Below, piece after piece: positions 27,582-35,969 of a stretch of 64,000 bases of DNA (positions are counted from its first letter, which is position 1; every line of letters starts with the position of its first letter). The notes beneath the pieces are model-generated. The model saw only the letters and a program-made list of their open reading frames with translations. It did no database searches and had not been told where the DNA came from. This DNA is from Pedobacter zeaxanthinifaciens (GTDB lineage Bacteria > Bacteroidota > Bacteroidia > Sphingobacteriales > Sphingobacteriaceae), in contig NZ_QMHP01000005.1 of NCBI RefSeq assembly GCF_003313335.1, positions 1 to 64,000 on the forward strand. Reading direction: 5' to 3'. A program made the position numbers and the translations under genes.

Positions 27582-28904
27582 ATGAAAATTAAGTATCTGA
27601 TTCCAATCCTCGCCCTTTTAGGTAGCTGTTCGGTCAGTAGACAAACCGAATCCAAAAAATTAACAGATGATGAATTACTAACAGAAGTTCAAAAACAGAC
27701 CTACAAATACTTTTACGAAGGTGCTGAGCCTATATCTGGCCTTTCTAGAGAACGTTACCATAGCGATAACATCTATCCGCAAAACGATAAAGATATTATA
27801 GCTACCGGTGCTAGCGGATTTGGAATGATGGGTACATTAGTAGCAATTGAACGACAATTCATTACACGAGAACAAGGTTTAGCGCATTTGAAAAAAGGAC
27901 TTGATTTTTTAGCAAAGGCCGACCGATTTCATGGTGCTTGGGCGCATTGGATGTACCCTAGCGGAAAAGCAAAACCTTTTGGTAAAAATGATGATGCAGG
28001 AGATTTGGTAGAAACCTCATTTCTAGCACAAGCATTAATTTGCGTTAGGCAATATTATGCCAACGGCAATGCCGAAGAAAAAGCTTTAGCACAAAAAGCA
28101 GATGAACTATGGAAAGGTATAGACTGGAACTTTTACAGAAAAAATGGCCAAAATGTGCTGTATTGGCATTGGTCGCCAACAGCTGAATGGAAAATGAATT
28201 TTGCCATTACAGGTTATAACGAATGCTTAATCACCTACATATTAGCGGCTTGCTCTCCTACACATGGTGTACCTGCAGAAGTTTACCATCAAGGTTGGGC
28301 AAAAAGCGGTGCAATTAACACCAACATTACGATGTATGGCCACCCCATTAAATTAAAACATAATGTTGTTGGCGAAAGTGTTGGGCCTCTTTTTTGGGCG
28401 CATTACTCCTATTTAGGCCTAAATCCAAAAGGACTAAAAGATAAATATGCTGATTACTGGCAAGAGAACAGAAATCAAACCTTAATCAATTACGACTATG
28501 CCATTGCCAACCCAAAAGGATATAAAGGCTATGGTAAAAATTCATGGGGCCTAACGGCCAGCTACTCTGTAAAAGGTTATGCGGCACATATGCCCAATGA
28601 AGATTTTGGCGTAATTAGCCCAACTGCTGCCTTGTCCTCTTACCCATATACGCCAAAAGAAAGCATGCAGGTAATTAGAAACTTGTACGATAATATGAAA
28701 GATAAAGTTTGGGGAGAATTTGGCTTTTATGACGCTTACAGCGAAACAGCCAACTGGTATCCGAAACGATATATCGGCATAGACCAAGGGCCAATTGTGG
28801 TAATGATTGAAAATGGCCGCACCGGACTTTTATGGAAGCTTTTTATGAGCGCTCCCGAAATTCAACAAGGATTAACGAAACTAGGTTTTACCTACTCAAA
28901 ATAA
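27582..28904 (+). CDS. Glycoamylase-fold (PF10091, GH144-like) lipoprotein, compact
   Basis: A 440-residue lipoprotein (ALLGSCSVS) made only of the PF10091 toroid: LLTEVQKQTYKYFYEGAEP, SGLSRERY, GDLVETSFLAQALICVRQYY, HWSPTAEWKMNFAITGYNECLITYI and IGIDQGPIVVMIENGRTGL. It shares the acidic residues of the previous protein's core but lacks the Ig domain. Twelve bases separate it from its paralogue and nine from the GH3 gene. One of the pair may act as the endo- and the other as a disaccharide-releasing enzyme (inference). Confidence 0.9.
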   Translation: MKIKYLIPILALLGSCSVSRQTESKKLTDDELLTEVQKQTYKYFYEGAEPISGLSRERYHSDNIYPQNDKDIIATGASGFGMMGTLVAIERQFITREQGLAHLKKGLDFLAKADRFHGAWAHWMYPSGKAKPFGKNDDAGDLVETSFLAQALICVRQYYANGNAEEKALAQKADELWKGIDWNFYRKNGQNVLYWHWSPTAEWKMNFAITGYNECLITYILAACSPTHGVPAEVYHQGWAKSGAINTNITMYGHPIKLKHNVVGESVGPLFWAHYSYLGLNPKGLKDKYADYWQENRNQTLINYDYAIANPKGYKGYGKNSWGLTASYSVKGYAAHMPNEDFGVISPTAALSSYPYTPKESMQVIRNLYDNMKDKVWGEFGFYDAYSETANWYPKRYIGIDQGPIVVMIENGRTGLLWKLFMSAPEIQQGLTKLGFTYSK

Positions 28905-28913
28905 TAATCATAC

Positions 28914-31202
28914 ATGAAGAGAATCATCATAGTTTTAGCGATAGCCTCTACCCTATCTGCATTTGCACAAAAACCAAAAACAACTACCGAAAAACAAAAA
29001 ATGGATGCTTTCATTAGCAACCTAATGTCGAAGATGACAGTTGACGAAAAAATTGGTCAGCTTAATTTGGTAACAGGTGGTGAAGCCACAACTGGTGCGG
29101 CTGTGAGCACTGGCGTAGAGTCAAAAATTGCAAAAGGGAATGTGGGTGGAATTTTCAGCTTAACTACTCCACAAAAGATTAGAAAGGCACAAGAAATCGC
29201 TATGCGTAGCCGATTAAAAATACCTTTGATTTTTGGACAGGATGTGATACACGGTTACAAAACCACTTTTCCAATACCTTTGGCTTTAGCAGCAAGTTGG
29301 GACCTCCCGATGATTGAAAAAACGGCAAGGGTAGCAGCTACTGAAGCTACTGCAGATGGCTTAAACTGGACATTCTCTCCTATGGTTGATTTAGCCCGAG
29401 ACCCACGTTGGGGACGTGTAGCAGAAGGAAGCGGAGAAGACCCTTACCTAGGAGCTGAAATTGCAAAAGTGATGGTAAAGGGCTATCAGGGCAACGATTT
29501 AAAAGCTGTAAATACCATGATGGCCTGTGTAAAGCACTTGGCTTTGTACGGTGCGGCAGAAGCTGGTAGAGACTATAACACTACCGACATGAGCTTTGAC
29601 AGAATGTATAACGAATACCTACCGCCGTATAAAGCAGCTATTGACGCGGGTGCAGGTAGCGTGATGGTTTCTTTTAATGATATCAACGGTGTTCCTGCCA
29701 CGGCAAACAAATGGTTACTTACCGATTTATTAAGAAAAGAATGGGGTTTTAAAGGATTTGTAGCATCTGACTATACTGGTGTAAGCGAATTAATCGCTCA
29801 TGGCTTAGGGGATCTAAAAACGGTATCAGGTCTTGCTTTAAAGGCTGGTACGGATATGGATATGGTAAGCGAAGGTTTTTTAACCACCTTGAAACAAAAT
29901 CTTAACGAGGGTAAGGTTACCATCGCCCAAATTAACATGGCTTGCCGATTAATTTTAGAAGCAAAATATAAATTGGGCTTATTTGACGATCCTTTCAAAT
30001 ATTGTAATGATGAACGTGCAGCAAAAGAGATCCTATCTCAGGAAAATTTAAAATTTGCTCGTGAAGCCGCTACAAAAACCTTTGTATTGCTAAAAAACGA
30101 CCAACAGACTTTACCACTACAACGTAAAGGCACCATTGCTTTAGTTGGTCCGTTAGCAAATACTGCATCTAATATGCCTGGTACTTGGAGCGTAAACGCA
30201 GATATGTCAAAAGTTCCTACGTTGCTACAAGGCTTGAAAGAAGTAGCTGGAAATAATGTTAAAATTACCTATGCCTTAGGTTCTAACCTCATTGGTGATC
30301 CTAACCAACAGATTTGGGGTACCGCTCACGGCCGCGACATTCCTCGTGACAACCGACCTGAAAGTGAAATTATTGCAGAAGCTGTAAAAGTGGCTGAAAA
30401 AGCTGATGTTGTAGTAGCAGCTTTGGGAGAAGCTTCGGAAATGAGTGGTGAAAGCTCTAGCCGTACAGATATTGGCATTCCTGATACGCAACGACGTTTG
30501 TTAGCAGCTTTATTACAGACTGGAAAACCGGTAGTTTTAGTGCTATTCGCTGGTCGTCCGATGACTTTGACTTGGGAACAACAGAATGTGCCAGCTATAC
30601 TGAACGTGTGGTTTGGCGGTGTTGAAGCAGCAAAAGCTATTGGTGATGTTTTATTCGGCGATGTTAATCCTTCAGGAAAAATTACCATGACCTTCCCGCA
30701 AAATGTTGGACAAATTCCTTTGTACTATGCGCATAAAAATACAGGCCGACCGCTGGGAGATAGAAAGTGGTTCACAAGGTTTTGGTCTAATTATCTAGAT
30801 GTAAGCAATGATCCATTATATCCGTTTGGATATGGTTTAAGTTACACAACCTTTACTTATGGCGATATAAAAATTAGTAGTAACAATTTAAAACCTGGGC
30901 AAAAAATTAAGCTAACTACCACCGTTACCAATAGTGGAAAGTACGCAGGTGAAGAAGTGGTACAGCTATATGTACGAGACCTAGTTGGGACAAGTACAAG
31001 ACCGGTTAAAGAGCTAAAAGGCTTCCAAAAAATCAGCTTACAGCCTGGAGAAACTAAAACCGTAACCTTTGAAATTGGTGAAGAGATGTTGAGATTTTAT
31101 AACAGTCAATTGAAATACGTTTCGGAAGCCGGGGATTTCAAAGCATTTATTGGTACCAATTCTAGAGATGTAAAGGAAGTTGATTTTAAATTAGTGAAAT
31201 AA
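28914..31202 (+). CDS. bglX: GH3 beta-glucosidase, BglX-like
   Basis: A 762-residue secreted GH3 enzyme (signal peptide ending SAFAQK). The N-terminal barrel holds IFGQDVIHGYKTTFPIPLALA, DPRWGRVAEGSGEDPYL, KHLALYGAAEAGRDYN and the nucleophile region GFKGFVASDYTGV (Asp at about 286). The alpha/beta sandwich (about 400-600) has ALGEASEMSGESSSRTDI with the acid/base area, and a C-terminal fibronectin III-like domain completes the family layout. It probably hydrolyses oligosaccharides released by the two GH144-like proteins to glucose in the periplasm. Confidence 0.96.
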   Translation: MKRIIIVLAIASTLSAFAQKPKTTTEKQKMDAFISNLMSKMTVDEKIGQLNLVTGGEATTGAAVSTGVESKIAKGNVGGIFSLTTPQKIRKAQEIAMRSRLKIPLIFGQDVIHGYKTTFPIPLALAASWDLPMIEKTARVAATEATADGLNWTFSPMVDLARDPRWGRVAEGSGEDPYLGAEIAKVMVKGYQGNDLKAVNTMMACVKHLALYGAAEAGRDYNTTDMSFDRMYNEYLPPYKAAIDAGAGSVMVSFNDINGVPATANKWLLTDLLRKEWGFKGFVASDYTGVSELIAHGLGDLKTVSGLALKAGTDMDMVSEGFLTTLKQNLNEGKVTIAQINMACRLILEAKYKLGLFDDPFKYCNDERAAKEILSQENLKFAREAATKTFVLLKNDQQTLPLQRKGTIALVGPLANTASNMPGTWSVNADMSKVPTLLQGLKEVAGNNVKITYALGSNLIGDPNQQIWGTAHGRDIPRDNRPESEIIAEAVKVAEKADVVVAALGEASEMSGESSSRTDIGIPDTQRRLLAALLQTGKPVVLVLFAGRPMTLTWEQQNVPAILNVWFGGVEAAKAIGDVLFGDVNPSGKITMTFPQNVGQIPLYYAHKNTGRPLGDRKWFTRFWSNYLDVSNDPLYPFGYGLSYTTFTYGDIKISSNNLKPGQKIKLTTTVTNSGKYAGEEVVQLYVRDLVGTSTRPVKELKGFQKISLQPGETKTVTFEIGEEMLRFYNSQLKYVSEAGDFKAFIGTNSRDVKEVDFKLVK

Positions 31203-31263
31203 AAACTATGCTATAATACGATAGCACTCTTCATAGTCTAGAAGAGATTTTAATATCATTTTT

Positions 31264-31302
31264 AAAGACTTACGAAGCTTTTGAAACTTAGTAAGTCTTT
31301 TT
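31264..31302 (+). terminator. Hairpin terminator after GH3 gene
   Basis: AAAGACTTAC (31264-31273) pairs with GTAAGTCTTT (31291-31300), followed by more T. The sequence belongs to a family of ACTTACGAAG hairpins also seen at 44994-45028 and 54750-54782. Confidence 0.8.
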
Positions 31303-31348
31303 ATATTTAGTCGTTGCAAGTAGGCAGGGCAAGCAATTTGAAACAGTT

Positions 31349-32125
31349 ATGAAAAAAATAAACGCATTACTAATCCTCATCCTATTTAATGTTAGTGCTT
31401 TTGCACAGGATTTTTCCCTGTTCAAAAAAGAGGAATTTATTACCAATGGCGATACCATAAAATACCGTATCCTTTATCCGAAGAATTTCGATGCGGCAAA
31501 AAAATATCCAGTGGTACTGTTTTTACATGGACGCGGAGAGAGCGGCAATGATAATCAGAAGCAGTTGACGCATGGCGCAAAAATGTTCCTTAACGAAAAC
31601 TTCAGAAACAGTAATGAAGTGATTACTATTTTCCCGCAATGTTCTGAAAATAGCTATTGGGCAAATGTTGAAATTGAATCGGTACAAGACAAACGCTTTT
31701 TCACTTTTGTAAAAGGCGGACAACCGACTAAATCAATGTCACTTTTATTGGCATTTACAGATACGTTTTTCAAGAATAGCTTTGTTGACGCAACGAAAAT
31801 TTACGTAGGCGGCCTGTCCATGGGCGGCATGGGCACCTTCGAAATTTTAAGAAGAAAACCGAACACCTTTGCCGCTGCGTTTGCTATTTGCGGTGGAGAC
31901 AATGTAGAGAATGTAAAGAAATATAAAAATGTACCACTTTGGATTTTTCATGGTGGGCTGGATGACGTGGTAACGCCACAGTTTTCATATGGTGTATATC
32001 GAGAGTTAAAAAAACTTGGACATGAACCTAAATTTACCGTTTATTTAAAAGCTAACCATAACAGTTGGGACAGTGCATTTGCAGAGCCAGAATTATTTCC
32101 TTGGTTATTTTCGCACCATAAATAA
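31349..32125 (+). CDS. Secreted alpha/beta hydrolase (esterase/peptidase-like)
   Basis: A 258-residue secreted protein (signal peptide ending SAFAQD). Hydrolase motifs: VVLFLHGRGESGNDNQKQL (oxyanion region), the nucleophile elbow YVGGLSMGGMGTFEI (Ser in GLSMGG), IFHGGLDDVV (Asp) and LKANHNSW (His). This pattern fits the phospholipase/carboxylesterase and prolyl oligopeptidase-like group common near glycan loci, where some members remove acyl groups. It has its own transcript because a terminator separates it from the GH3 gene; its link to the locus is by position only. Confidence 0.88.
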   Translation: MKKINALLILILFNVSAFAQDFSLFKKEEFITNGDTIKYRILYPKNFDAAKKYPVVLFLHGRGESGNDNQKQLTHGAKMFLNENFRNSNEVITIFPQCSENSYWANVEIESVQDKRFFTFVKGGQPTKSMSLLLAFTDTFFKNSFVDATKIYVGGLSMGGMGTFEILRRKPNTFAAAFAICGGDNVENVKKYKNVPLWIFHGGLDDVVTPQFSYGVYRELKKLGHEPKFTVYLKANHNSWDSAFAEPELFPWLFSHHK

Positions 32126-32178
32126 TCTTATATTTAATTAATTTTGGCATAATGATATGCAAATTAAATTGTTAAAAT

Positions 32179-32637
32179 ATGGATCTACCTAACATTTTTA
32201 CCAAAACTGTAGCAGAGGGTGTTATTGAAAGAATTAACCAACTAACCCCTAATTCACAACCTTTATGGGGCACCATGAATGCAGCCCAAATGCTCGCTCA
32301 TTGTTGCGTGACATACGAAATGGTTTATACGGATAAGCATCCAAAGCCAGGCTTGATGATGCGTTTAATACTCAAATGGTTTGTTAAGCAACAAGTGGTT
32401 ACTGATAAACCTTTCCCAAAAAGTTCGAAAACTGCGCCAGCATTTTTAATTACAGAACAAAAAGAGTTTGAAGCAGAAAAAATAAGGTTGATTGATTACA
32501 TTAAACAAACGCAAGTTTTAGGAGCTTCAGCTTTTGACGGAAAGGCATCGCATTCTTTTGGTATGCTGGATGATAACGAATGGAACAACATGTTCTATAA
32601 ACATTTGGATCATCATTTGAAGCAGTTTGGCGTTTAG
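32179..32637 (+). CDS. DUF1569 / DinB-like protein
   Basis: A 152-residue cytoplasmic protein of the DinB-like four-helix group with the DUF1569 pattern: LTPNSQPLWGTMNAAQMLAHC near the N-terminus, MMRLILKWFVKQQVV in the middle, and MFYKHLDHHLKQFGV at the end. Conserved His residues (LAHC and HLDHH) would form the metal site of this fold. Function is not known. A TAATTTTG box at 32139-32146 lies upstream and a hairpin terminator downstream. Confidence 0.9.
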   Translation: MDLPNIFTKTVAEGVIERINQLTPNSQPLWGTMNAAQMLAHCCVTYEMVYTDKHPKPGLMMRLILKWFVKQQVVTDKPFPKSSKTAPAFLITEQKEFEAEKIRLIDYIKQTQVLGASAFDGKASHSFGMLDDNEWNNMFYKHLDHHLKQFGV

Positions 32638-32680
32638 CAGCTTGAAACACAGGTCTGGCTAACACTCAAAAAATATTACT

Positions 32681-32713
32681 AACCCCATAGCGCTTGAAGC
32701 CTGCGGGGTTTTT
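32681..32713 (+). terminator. Terminator after DUF1569 gene
   Basis: AACCCC (32681-32686) pairs with GGGGTT (32705-32710), followed by a T-rich run; the loop contains a smaller GC pair. Placed 43 bases after the stop. Confidence 0.65.
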
Positions 32714-32787
32714 ATTTTAGGAAGGTCTTTGTAAACTTGAGTCGGGTTAAATACTTTTACAGCTCTTGAAAAAATTACATCAACCCA

Positions 32788-32940
32788 ATTTCGATTATCA
32801 TTTATTTGATTTACAACAACATAAAATATTTTATAGCTAACTGACCCTGAAATAAATTCAGGGTGACGGCAAATTGGCGTTTCATCATACTTTTCCGAAT
32901 GTTCGGGATCAGTATCAGTTTTGAAAGTTGCCTAGCTGCA
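32788..32940 (+). repeat. Dispersed repeat with REP-like palindrome
   Basis: Shares TTCGATTAT, TATTTGATTTAC, TAGCTAACTGAC and GGATCAGTATCAG blocks with 16917-17109. Inside is ACCCTGAA / TTCAGGGT (32844-32864), a palindrome of the kind common between genes in Bacteroidota, and a second CCGAA/TTCGG hairpin at 32895-32906. No gene is visible between 32638 and 33025. Confidence 0.65.
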
Positions 32941-32972
32941 CAGGTATTGCTCTTCTAAAAAAATCGACACAA

Positions 32973-33002
32973 AAAAAGCCTGAAGAAACCTTCAAGCTTT
33001 TT
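32973..33002 (-). terminator. Terminator after yebC
   Basis: A hairpin of AAAAAGC-c-TGAAG and CTTCA-a-GCTTTTT around AAAC, 24 bases past the yebC stop. The symmetric A/T flanks let it work in both directions. Confidence 0.75.
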
Positions 33003-33025
33003 GTTAAATTTTGCCTCATGCAATT

Positions 33026-33754
33026 TTATTCAGCCATGTTATGATAAACCGCTTGAACGTCGTCGTCCTCTTCCAATTTATCAATTAACTTCATCACATC
33101 CGCTGCCTGTTCTTCAGTAACTTCGTGGTGTGATAATGCGATGCGCTCTAATTTTGAACTTTTTAACTCGATACCTTTTTCTTCAATTGCTTTCTGTAGG
33201 CGACCAAAATCTTCGAAAGCACCTTGAGCTACAACAATATCATTTCCCTCTTCATCAGCCTCAACGTAAAGTTCCTCTAAACCAGCGTCAATCAATTCAA
33301 ACTCTAACTCTTCCAAATCCAAATCTTCAATAGGTGCAAACCTAAAAATAGATTTTCTGCTGAAAACGAAATCTAATGAACCCGTTTTACCCAAAGAACC
33401 ATTGGTTTTGTTGAAATAACTGCGTACGTTGGCAACGGTACGGTTGGTATTGTCGGTTGCTGTTTCAATAAGCACAGCTACACCGTGTGGCGCATATCCT
33501 TCGTAAACAATCTCCTCGTAATTAGCCATCGATTTATCCGAGGCACGTTTAATTGCCGCATCTACCCTATCCTTTGGCATATTTACGGCCTTGGCATTTT
33601 GTATGGCGGTACGTAAACGAGAGTTAGTTTCCGGGTGCGGACCAGCTTCCTTAACGGCAATTACAATATCTTTACCAATACGGGTAAACTGTACGGCCAT
33701 TTTGGCCCAACGTTTAAATTTTCTTTCTTTTCTAAATTCGAATGCTCTTCCCAT
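33026..33754 (-). CDS. yebC: YebC/PmpR family protein
   Basis: A 242-residue YebC family protein. The start MGRAFEFRKERKFKRW is that of Bacteroidota members and fixes the ATG at 33754 (the longer frame begins at TTG 33781). Further signatures: FTRIGKDIVIAVKEAG, NMPKDRVDAAIKRA, YEEIVYEGYAPHGVAVLIET, TDNTNRTVANVRSYFNK and an acidic C-terminus. Family members are described as DNA-binding regulators, and some as ribosome-associated factors relieving stalling; which applies here is unknown. Confidence 0.96.
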   Translation of the reverse strand: MGRAFEFRKERKFKRWAKMAVQFTRIGKDIVIAVKEAGPHPETNSRLRTAIQNAKAVNMPKDRVDAAIKRASDKSMANYEEIVYEGYAPHGVAVLIETATDNTNRTVANVRSYFNKTNGSLGKTGSLDFVFSRKSIFRFAPIEDLDLEELEFELIDAGLEELYVEADEEGNDIVVAQGAFEDFGRLQKAIEEKGIELKSSKLERIALSHHEVTEEQAADVMKLIDKLEEDDDVQAVYHNMAE

Positions 33755-33811
33755 TGTTATAGTATTTAGGACCTCCGCCAACCCCTCCTAAGCGAGATTG
33801 AGTGGGGCTTT

Positions 33812-34756
33812 TTATTTCTTTAAATTCATTAACATATCTGCTGTCATCTTTGCCAAATCAAAGTCTGGTTTCCAACCCCATTCCTTATTAGCGTAGCTAT
33901 CATCAATAGATTTTGGCCAGCTATCTGCAATTTCTTGCCTTGGGTCGTTTTCTGAGTAAGTTAGCTTAAAATCAGGAATGTGCTTTTTAATTTCTGCGGC
34001 TAAAACTTCCGGCGTAAAACTTACACCTGCAAAATTATAGCTAGATCTAATTGAAAGATTTTCTGCCGGTGCATCCATTAACTGTATGGTACCCCTAATT
34101 GCATCGTCCATGTACATCATTGGCAATTCAGTTTCTGCAGATAAGAAAGACGAATAGCTCCCCTTTTTCAATGCTTCGTGGAAAATGTGTACCGCGTAAT
34201 CTGTTGTACCACCACCTGGTGCAGCTTTCCAGCTTATCAATCCCGGATATCGGATGCTTCTTACATCTAAACCATATTTTTGATGATAATACTCGCACCA
34301 GCGCTCTCCAGCCAGTTTACTGATACCATAAACCGTGTTCGGGTCCATAGTACAAAACTGTGGAGTATTAACTTTTGGAGAATTAGGTCCAAAAACAGCG
34401 ATGGAACTTGGCCAGTAAACCTTCGCAGTTTTGTAAACCAAAGCTAAGTCCAACACGTTCAGTAATCCGTTCATGTTTAAATCCCAAGCTAATTTGGGAT
34501 TTTGCTCGCCAGTAGCAGAAAGCAATGCCGCAAGCAAGTACACTTGTGTTGGCTTGTACTTCTCAAAAACAGCCTTTAATATTTCTTTATCTAAAACGTT
34601 TACAAACTCAAACGGCCCTGCATTTTTGATTTCATAATCTGGCCGACGAATATCACAAGCAACTACGTTATCGCTACCGTAGCCACTTCTTAAAGCAGTC
34701 ACCAGCTCAGTGCCAATTTGCCCGTTTGAACCTAAAACAAGTATTTTATCACTCAT
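33812..34756 (-). CDS. tdh: L-threonine 3-dehydrogenase, SDR type
   Basis: A 314-residue NAD-dependent extended SDR protein. Seen are the nucleotide loop ILVLGSNGQIGTEL, WPSSIAVFG, the catalytic TVYGISKLAGERWCEYY (Y-x3-K), and RYPGLISWKAAPGGGTTDYAVHIFHEAL with ELPMMYMDDAIRGTIQLM, which are characteristic of SDR-type threonine dehydrogenase rather than sugar epimerases. It makes 2-amino-3-oxobutanoate, the substrate of Kbl. The ATG at 34756 is chosen because a TACCTTTG promoter box overlaps the TTG at 34777. Confidence 0.88.
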   Translation of the reverse strand: MSDKILVLGSNGQIGTELVTALRSGYGSDNVVACDIRRPDYEIKNAGPFEFVNVLDKEILKAVFEKYKPTQVYLLAALLSATGEQNPKLAWDLNMNGLLNVLDLALVYKTAKVYWPSSIAVFGPNSPKVNTPQFCTMDPNTVYGISKLAGERWCEYYHQKYGLDVRSIRYPGLISWKAAPGGGTTDYAVHIFHEALKKGSYSSFLSAETELPMMYMDDAIRGTIQLMDAPAENLSIRSSYNFAGVSFTPEVLAAEIKKHIPDFKLTYSENDPRQEIADSWPKSIDDSYANKEWGWKPDFDLAKMTADMLMNLKK

Positions 34757-34774
34757 GTGTAAATCGAAATTTGA

Positions 34775-34782
34775 CAAAGGTA
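34775..34782 (-). promoter_or_regulatory. -7 element of tdh
   Basis: TACCTTTG on the minus strand, 18 bases before the ATG at 34756. It decides the start. No good -33 element at standard spacing. Confidence 0.55.
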
Positions 34783-35352
34783 AAAAAACGAATGCAATCT
34801 AGAAATTCCTGCAAATTTATATCAGCGGCTTAAAATTTATTTTCGGATAAGGCTATTTGAAACGCTTAATTCAAACAAGTTTACCTTAACCAAATTAGAA
34901 ATATAAAGGAACGATATGGAGTGATCAATCCCCGACTTTTTTCGTTTAAAGGCCAATGACGCGTTAGCCCCTAAACTCATTTACATCACTTGCAAAACGT
35001 AACCTTATGAAATAAAAAAGCATTTCAATTTATTACATTTATCAACAAATTACTTATTTTTAATTTTATTTTCAATTGATATTGGTTTTCATTTACAAAA
35101 CTGAAATTGAAAAAACGTTGCGAATTACAGCGCTTGGTGAGCAAAGTAGCTTATAAAATTTGTCCAACTGATTTAAGAAATAGTTGGCATCAAGGTCGCG
35201 ATTAAATGCACTTGCGATATCAAAAGTTAATAAGTTCAAAAAATTATTGTACCAAGTTTGTAACACGCATTGATAAGTAGTTTTTAATTATTATTATTAC
35301 CTTAAATTACATCGTGTAATTTTCACACTTAGAAACCAAAATATACCACAAT
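34783..35352. other. AT-rich gene-free region before the sugar-oxidation locus
   Basis: No credible ORF or RNA gene is seen in about 570 bases. It contains an imperfect hairpin whose outer arms TTTTCAATT (35069-35077) and AATTGAAAA (35105-35113) enclose a second GTTTT/AAAAC pair. The last 150 bases must carry the promoter and any operator of the following locus, but I cannot point to one. Confidence 0.5.
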
Positions 35353-35937
35353 ATGGACAGAAGAGAAGCACTGAGAAGTGTAGCAATACTTTTGGGAACA
35401 GCAATTTCCGCTGGCACTACCGATATGTTGTTCAGCAGCTACACCATACCGGAAAGCGAAAAAAATGCTGTTACTTTTACTGCGGACCAGCTCAAAACAC
35501 TAACCGAAATTGCTGATGTGATTATTCCTACCACAAAATCATCTGGTGGTGCTAAAGCAGCCGGTGTAGGAAAATTTATTCCAATGATGATTAACGATTG
35601 TTACACGGCCAAACAACAGCAATCTTTTTACAACGGCTTAAATGCATTTGAAGCTAGGGCTAAAAAAACCTACAAGAAAAGTTTTGCGCTAATCCCATTA
35701 GTTGAACGCAAAAAAATGCTGACCGTTCTTAGACAGGAAACTTTAGATCAAAAAGCTAATAAAGTTCCTGAAATGGTCGATATCACTTACTTTTTCACGG
35801 TAGTTCGTGATTTAACCTCTTTAGGTTATTTCTCATCAGAAATTGGCTGTACCAAAGCACGTGAATATGTGGCTATCCCAGGTAGCTATGATGGCGCATA
35901 TCCGCTAAAACCAGGACAAAAATCATGGGCTACTTAA
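35353..35937 (+). CDS. Gluconate 2-dehydrogenase subunit 3-like protein (Tat)
   Basis: A 194-residue protein with an N-terminal twin-arginine segment (MDRREALRS followed by a hydrophobic AILLGTAISAG) and a body of the Gluconate_2-dh3 family: LTEIADVIIPTTKSSGGAKAAGVGKFI, MINDCYTAKQQQSFYNGL and FFTVVRDLTSLGYFSSEIG. In FAD-dependent sugar dehydrogenases this small subunit carries the Tat signal that exports the GMC catalytic subunit. The GMC gene follows after 32 bases and has no signal of its own, which supports the same role here. Confidence 0.9.
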   Translation: MDRREALRSVAILLGTAISAGTTDMLFSSYTIPESEKNAVTFTADQLKTLTEIADVIIPTTKSSGGAKAAGVGKFIPMMINDCYTAKQQQSFYNGLNAFEARAKKTYKKSFALIPLVERKKMLTVLRQETLDQKANKVPEMVDITYFFTVVRDLTSLGYFSSEIGCTKAREYVAIPGSYDGAYPLKPGQKSWAT

Positions 35938-35969
35938 TTTTCTTCTAAACCAACCAGAACCAAAACAGA

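Noticed and set aside
30326-30688. A 120-codon minus-strand ORF inside the GH3 gene
   Set aside because: Antisense to a well-supported GH3 domain, no start context or neighbours on that strand.
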